The position numbers were made by a program, and so were the translations under genes. A stretch of DNA of 64,000 bases. Origin: Micrococcus lacusdianchii. GTDB taxonomy: Bacteria; Actinomycetota; Actinomycetes; Actinomycetales; Micrococcaceae. The DNA lies in contig NZ_JAKNUW010000001.1 in the NCBI RefSeq assembly GCF_023155805.1, positions 186,001-250,000 of the forward strand, read 5' to 3'. The notes below the pieces were generated by a model, which was not told the origin of the DNA, ran no database searches, and was given only the letters and a program-made list of their open reading frames with translations. How positions within the stretch are numbered: position 1 is the first letter of the stretch; each line of letters starts with the position of its first letter. Shown piece by piece: positions 61,726 through 64,000 of the stretch.

Positions 61726-62727
61726 GTGAGCACCCCCGAGCAGGACCGACAGATCCGCAACGTCGTCATCATCGGCTCCGGCCCCGCCGGGTACACGGCT
61801 GCCATCTACACGGCCCGGGCCAGCCTGGCCCCCGTGGTGGTCGCCGGTGCGGTCACGGCGGGCGGCGAGCTGATGAACACCACCGAGGTGGAGAACTTCC
61901 CGGGCTTCCCCGAGGGCGTGCAGGGTCCGGAGCTGATGGCGAACCTGGAGGCCCAGGCGCGCCGGTTCGACGCCGAGATCGTCTTCGACGACGTCGTCAC
62001 GGCCGATCTGACCTCCTCCCCCAAGGTGCTCACCCTGGGCGACGGCTCCCAGATCCGCGCCCACGCGGTGATCATGACCACCGGCTCCGCCTACCGCGAG
62101 CTCGGCGTCGAGGGTGAGAAGCGGCTTTCCGGCCACGGTGTGAGCTGGTGCGCCACGTGCGATGGCTTCTTCTTCCGTGAGCAGGAGATCGCGGTGGCCG
62201 GCGGCGGGGACTCCGCCATGGAGGAGGCGCTCTTCCTGACCAAGTTCGCCTCCAAGGTGCACGTGCTCGTGCGCCGGGACCAGCTGCGCGCCTCCAAGAT
62301 CATGGCCCGCCGCGCCAGGGAGGAGCCGAAGATCGAGTTCCACTGGAACACCGAGGTCGCCGCCGTGAACGGCGGCGACAAGCTGCAGGGCCTGACCCTG
62401 CGGGACACGCGGACGGGTGAGGAGTCCGACCTGGCGGTGACGGGACTGTTCGTGGCCATCGGCCACGACCCCCGCACCGACCTGGTGCGGGGCCAGCTGG
62501 AGCTGACCGAGCACGGCACCATCCGCATCGACCACCCCTCATCCCGGACCTCGATGCCCGGCGTCTTCGCCGCCGGTGACGTCACCGACCACACCTACCG
62601 TCAGGCCATCACGGCCGCCGGGTCCGGCTGTGTAGCCGCGCAGGACGTGGAGCATTACCTCGCGGAGGTCGCCGACGTCGAGGAGGCCGCCCCTGCCGCA
62701 CCGGACTCCGACAGCAACCCCGCATGA
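61726..62727 (+). CDS. trxB: Thioredoxin reductase
   Basis: 333-residue flavoprotein that reduces thioredoxin with NADPH. FAD motif VVIIGSGPAGYTAAIYTARA, redox-active SWCATCDGFFF, NADPH motif VAGGGDSAMEEALFL, and late VFAAGDVTDHTYRQAITAAG are all intact. GTG 61726 has TGGAGG upstream. Together with trxA it forms the main disulfide-reducing pair. Confidence 0.96.
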   Translation: MSTPEQDRQIRNVVIIGSGPAGYTAAIYTARASLAPVVVAGAVTAGGELMNTTEVENFPGFPEGVQGPELMANLEAQARRFDAEIVFDDVVTADLTSSPKVLTLGDGSQIRAHAVIMTTGSAYRELGVEGEKRLSGHGVSWCATCDGFFFREQEIAVAGGGDSAMEEALFLTKFASKVHVLVRRDQLRASKIMARRAREEPKIEFHWNTEVAAVNGGDKLQGLTLRDTRTGEESDLAVTGLFVAIGHDPRTDLVRGQLELTEHGTIRIDHPSSRTSMPGVFAAGDVTDHTYRQAITAAGSGCVAAQDVEHYLAEVADVEEAAPAAPDSDSNPA

Positions 62728-62734
62728 CCGCCAC

Positions 62735-62770
62735 CGGGTTCACTCCTGACCACGGTCAAGGGTGAACCCG
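62735..62770. promoter_or_regulatory. Inverted repeat between trxB and trxA
   Basis: CGGGTTCAC and GTGAACCCG are perfect 9-base arms 18 bases apart, beginning 8 bases after trxB. It could lower read-through or be a binding site for control of trxA. Confidence 0.5.
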
Positions 62771-62823
62771 ATGATGACCCTGACAGCCTGCCATTCCACC
62801 CCCGCCCGACCAGGAGGAACACC

Positions 62824-63147
62824 ATGAGCACCATCAACGTCACCGACGCCGATTTCCAGGAGAAGGTCCTCGACTCCGAGCTGCCCGTCCTCGTGGACTT
62901 CTGGGCCGAGTGGTGCGGCCCGTGCCGCATGCTGGGCCCGGTCCTCGAGGAGATGGCCGCCGAACACGAGGGCAAGGTCGTCATCGCGAAGCTGAACGTG
63001 GATGAGAACCCGGCGTCGGCCGCGACGTTCGGCGTCACGTCCATCCCGCTGGTCCTGGGGTTCCAGAACGGCGAGAAGGTGGCCGAGTCCGTGGGGGCCA
63101 AGCCCAAGCAGCAGCTGGAGAAGGAGTTCTCCGCGCTGCTCGGCTGA
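62824..63147 (+). CDS. trxA: Thioredoxin
   Basis: 107-residue thioredoxin with the active site AEWCGPCRMLGPVLEE and the cis-proline region FGVTSIPLVLGFQNGEK. ATG 62824 follows CAGGAGG. Full length, ordinary. Confidence 0.97.
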   Translation: MSTINVTDADFQEKVLDSELPVLVDFWAEWCGPCRMLGPVLEEMAAEHEGKVVIAKLNVDENPASAATFGVTSIPLVLGFQNGEKVAESVGAKPKQQLEKEFSALLG

Positions 63148-63180
63148 GCCGCCCCTCCCCCACCGCGGGGGTGCAGGAGT

Positions 63181-63207
63181 GCCCCTCCACCGTCAGGGTG
63201 GAGGGGC
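63181..63207. terminator. Terminator between trxA and parB
   Basis: GCCCCTCCACC and GGTGGAGGGGC pair around a 5-base loop between two convergent genes. Confidence 0.75.
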
Positions 63208-63261
63208 CCTCGTGCTTCTGTGGACGTCGCCCGTCGGGCCCGGCCGACGGCGTCGCTGGGG

Positions 63262-64000
63262 TCAGCGCTCCAGGTCTTTCCCCGCGGGGGCCTCGCCCTG
63301 GATCAGGTCCATGATGCGGTTGAGGTCCTCCACGGAGGTGAAGTCGATCGCGATCCTGCCCTTGCGAGCCCCGAGGGTGATCTTCACCTGGGTGTCCAGC
63401 CGGGAGGTCAGGGCGGTGGCGAAGTAGTCCAGGCGCTCATGCCGAGTGCCATCCTCCCTGCCCCGACTGGCCTTCGGCGCAGGACGCACCGAGCCCTGCA
63501 GCTGGGCGACGGCGTCCTCGGTGGCGCGGACGGAGAGCCCCTCCGAGACGATCCGCTGAGCCAGCCGTTCCATCTCCGCCGGGTCCTCCAGTCCCAGCAG
63601 CGCCCGGGCGTGCCCGGCGGACAGGGTGCCCACGGCCACCCGTCGCTGCACCAGCGGGGGCAGGCGCAGCAGTCGCATGGTGTTGGAGATCTGAGGACGC
63701 GACCGGCCGATGCGCTGCGAGAGCTCTTCCTGGGTGCAGGAGAAGTCCTCCAGGAGCTGCTGGTACGCGGCTGCCTCTTCCAGGGGATTCAACTGGGATC
63801 GGTGGAGATTCTCGAGGAGAGCGTCGCGCAGCAGGTCCTGGTCCGGCGTCTGGCGGATGATCGCCGGGATGGTCTCCAGGCCGGCCTTCTGGGTGGCGCG
63901 CCACCGGCGCTCACCCATGATCAGCTCATAGGGGGTGTCGGCGTCGCTGACCTGGCGAACGATGATCGGCTGGAGGATGCCCACCTCGGTGATCGAGGTG
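63262..64000 (-). CDS. parB: Chromosome-partitioning protein ParB, 5' end outside window
   Basis: ParB binds parS sites near the origin and, with ParA, segregates the chromosome; it is a CTP-dependent clamp. About 246 codons are seen, from within the N-terminal domain (EVGILQPIIVRQ) through the CTP/arginine motif GERRWRATQKAG, the second conserved ENLHRSQLNPLEEA, the helix-turn-helix QEELSQRIGRSRPQISNTMR, and the C-terminal dimerisation part. No parS sequence was noticed in the window. Confidence 0.95.
   Translation of the reverse strand, partial: TSITEVGILQPIIVRQVSDADTPYELIMGERRWRATQKAGLETIPAIIRQTPDQDLLRDALLENLHRSQLNPLEEAAAYQQLLEDFSCTQEELSQRIGRSRPQISNTMRLLRLPPLVQRRVAVGTLSAGHARALLGLEDPAEMERLAQRIVSEGLSVRATEDAVAQLQGSVRPAPKASRGREDGTRHERLDYFATALTSRLDTQVKITLGARKGRIAIDFTSVEDLNRIMDLIQGEAPAGKDLER

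Overview
The window is GC-rich DNA (well above 65 percent by eye) from an actinobacterium. The block rpsF-ssb-rpsR-rplI, dnaB, the order CCA-adding enzyme / NUDIX / murJ / pseudokinase-like gene / trxB / trxA / parB, and Ino1 all point to the Micrococcaceae, most likely Micrococcus. That genus is an inference from protein style and gene order, not a database match. parB at the right edge suggests that the replication origin lies a few kilobases beyond the window.

Positions 1-15,400 are accessory. They hold the end of an acyl-CoA synthetase gene, two decayed genes (a DUF6226-like remnant and a YdjM-type membrane hydrolase with an in-frame TGA), a GntR-lrgA-lrgB operon, and a Fic gene with a perfect operator-like palindrome, bracketed by broken and intact GNAT acetyltransferase genes. 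A series of small toxin or defence-type genes follows: RES, Abi_2 with a candidate upstream structured RNA, VapBC with a coupled third gene, an OGG-fold-like protein, DinB, a truncated GIY-YIG-associated protein and DUF6308. An IS5-type fragment and a complete IS110-family transposase close this part.

Positions 16,900-27,600 form a restriction/defence island directly downstream of dnaB. It carries an Mrr-like endonuclease, an AlbA_2/Schlafen-type ATP-binding protein, hsdR, hsdS, hsdM and a low-GC PIN-domain gene. Nearly identical 11-5-11 AT-rich palindromes lie upstream of the AlbA_2 gene and upstream of the Mrr gene, which suggests shared control. A 14-base C/G tract sits in the Mrr leader. 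The 780-bp non-coding stretch upstream of dnaB contains about ten DnaA-box-like 9-mers.

Positions 29,770-39,860 look like a catabolic cluster for a dicarboxylate, best fitting glutarate. It has a TAXI-type TRAP transporter, a class III CoA-transferase, two glutaryl-CoA-dehydrogenase-like flavoenzymes, enoyl-CoA hydratase, 3-hydroxyacyl-CoA dehydrogenase, a shortened thioesterase and a divergent LysR regulator. Next comes a RimK-type ligase carrying a C-terminal RCK_C-like domain, divergent from a RimK-associated protease and a desuccinylase-like hydrolase. An NTF2-like protein, a small membrane protein and a broken MFS gene follow.

Positions 44,800-64,000 are mostly core genome: the rplI-rpsR-ssb-rpsF operon with a leader that can mask its ribosome binding site, a DUF559 gene flanked by two identical 58-bp inverted-repeat elements, M18 aminopeptidase, a GT87-type mannosyltransferase, Ino1, an OafA-type acyltransferase, a Rho_N protein, the CCA enzyme, NUDIX, MurJ with its pseudokinase-like partner, thioredoxin reductase and thioredoxin, and the end of parB. 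Long perfect hairpins act as terminators between several units. I saw no tRNA, rRNA or CRISPR array.
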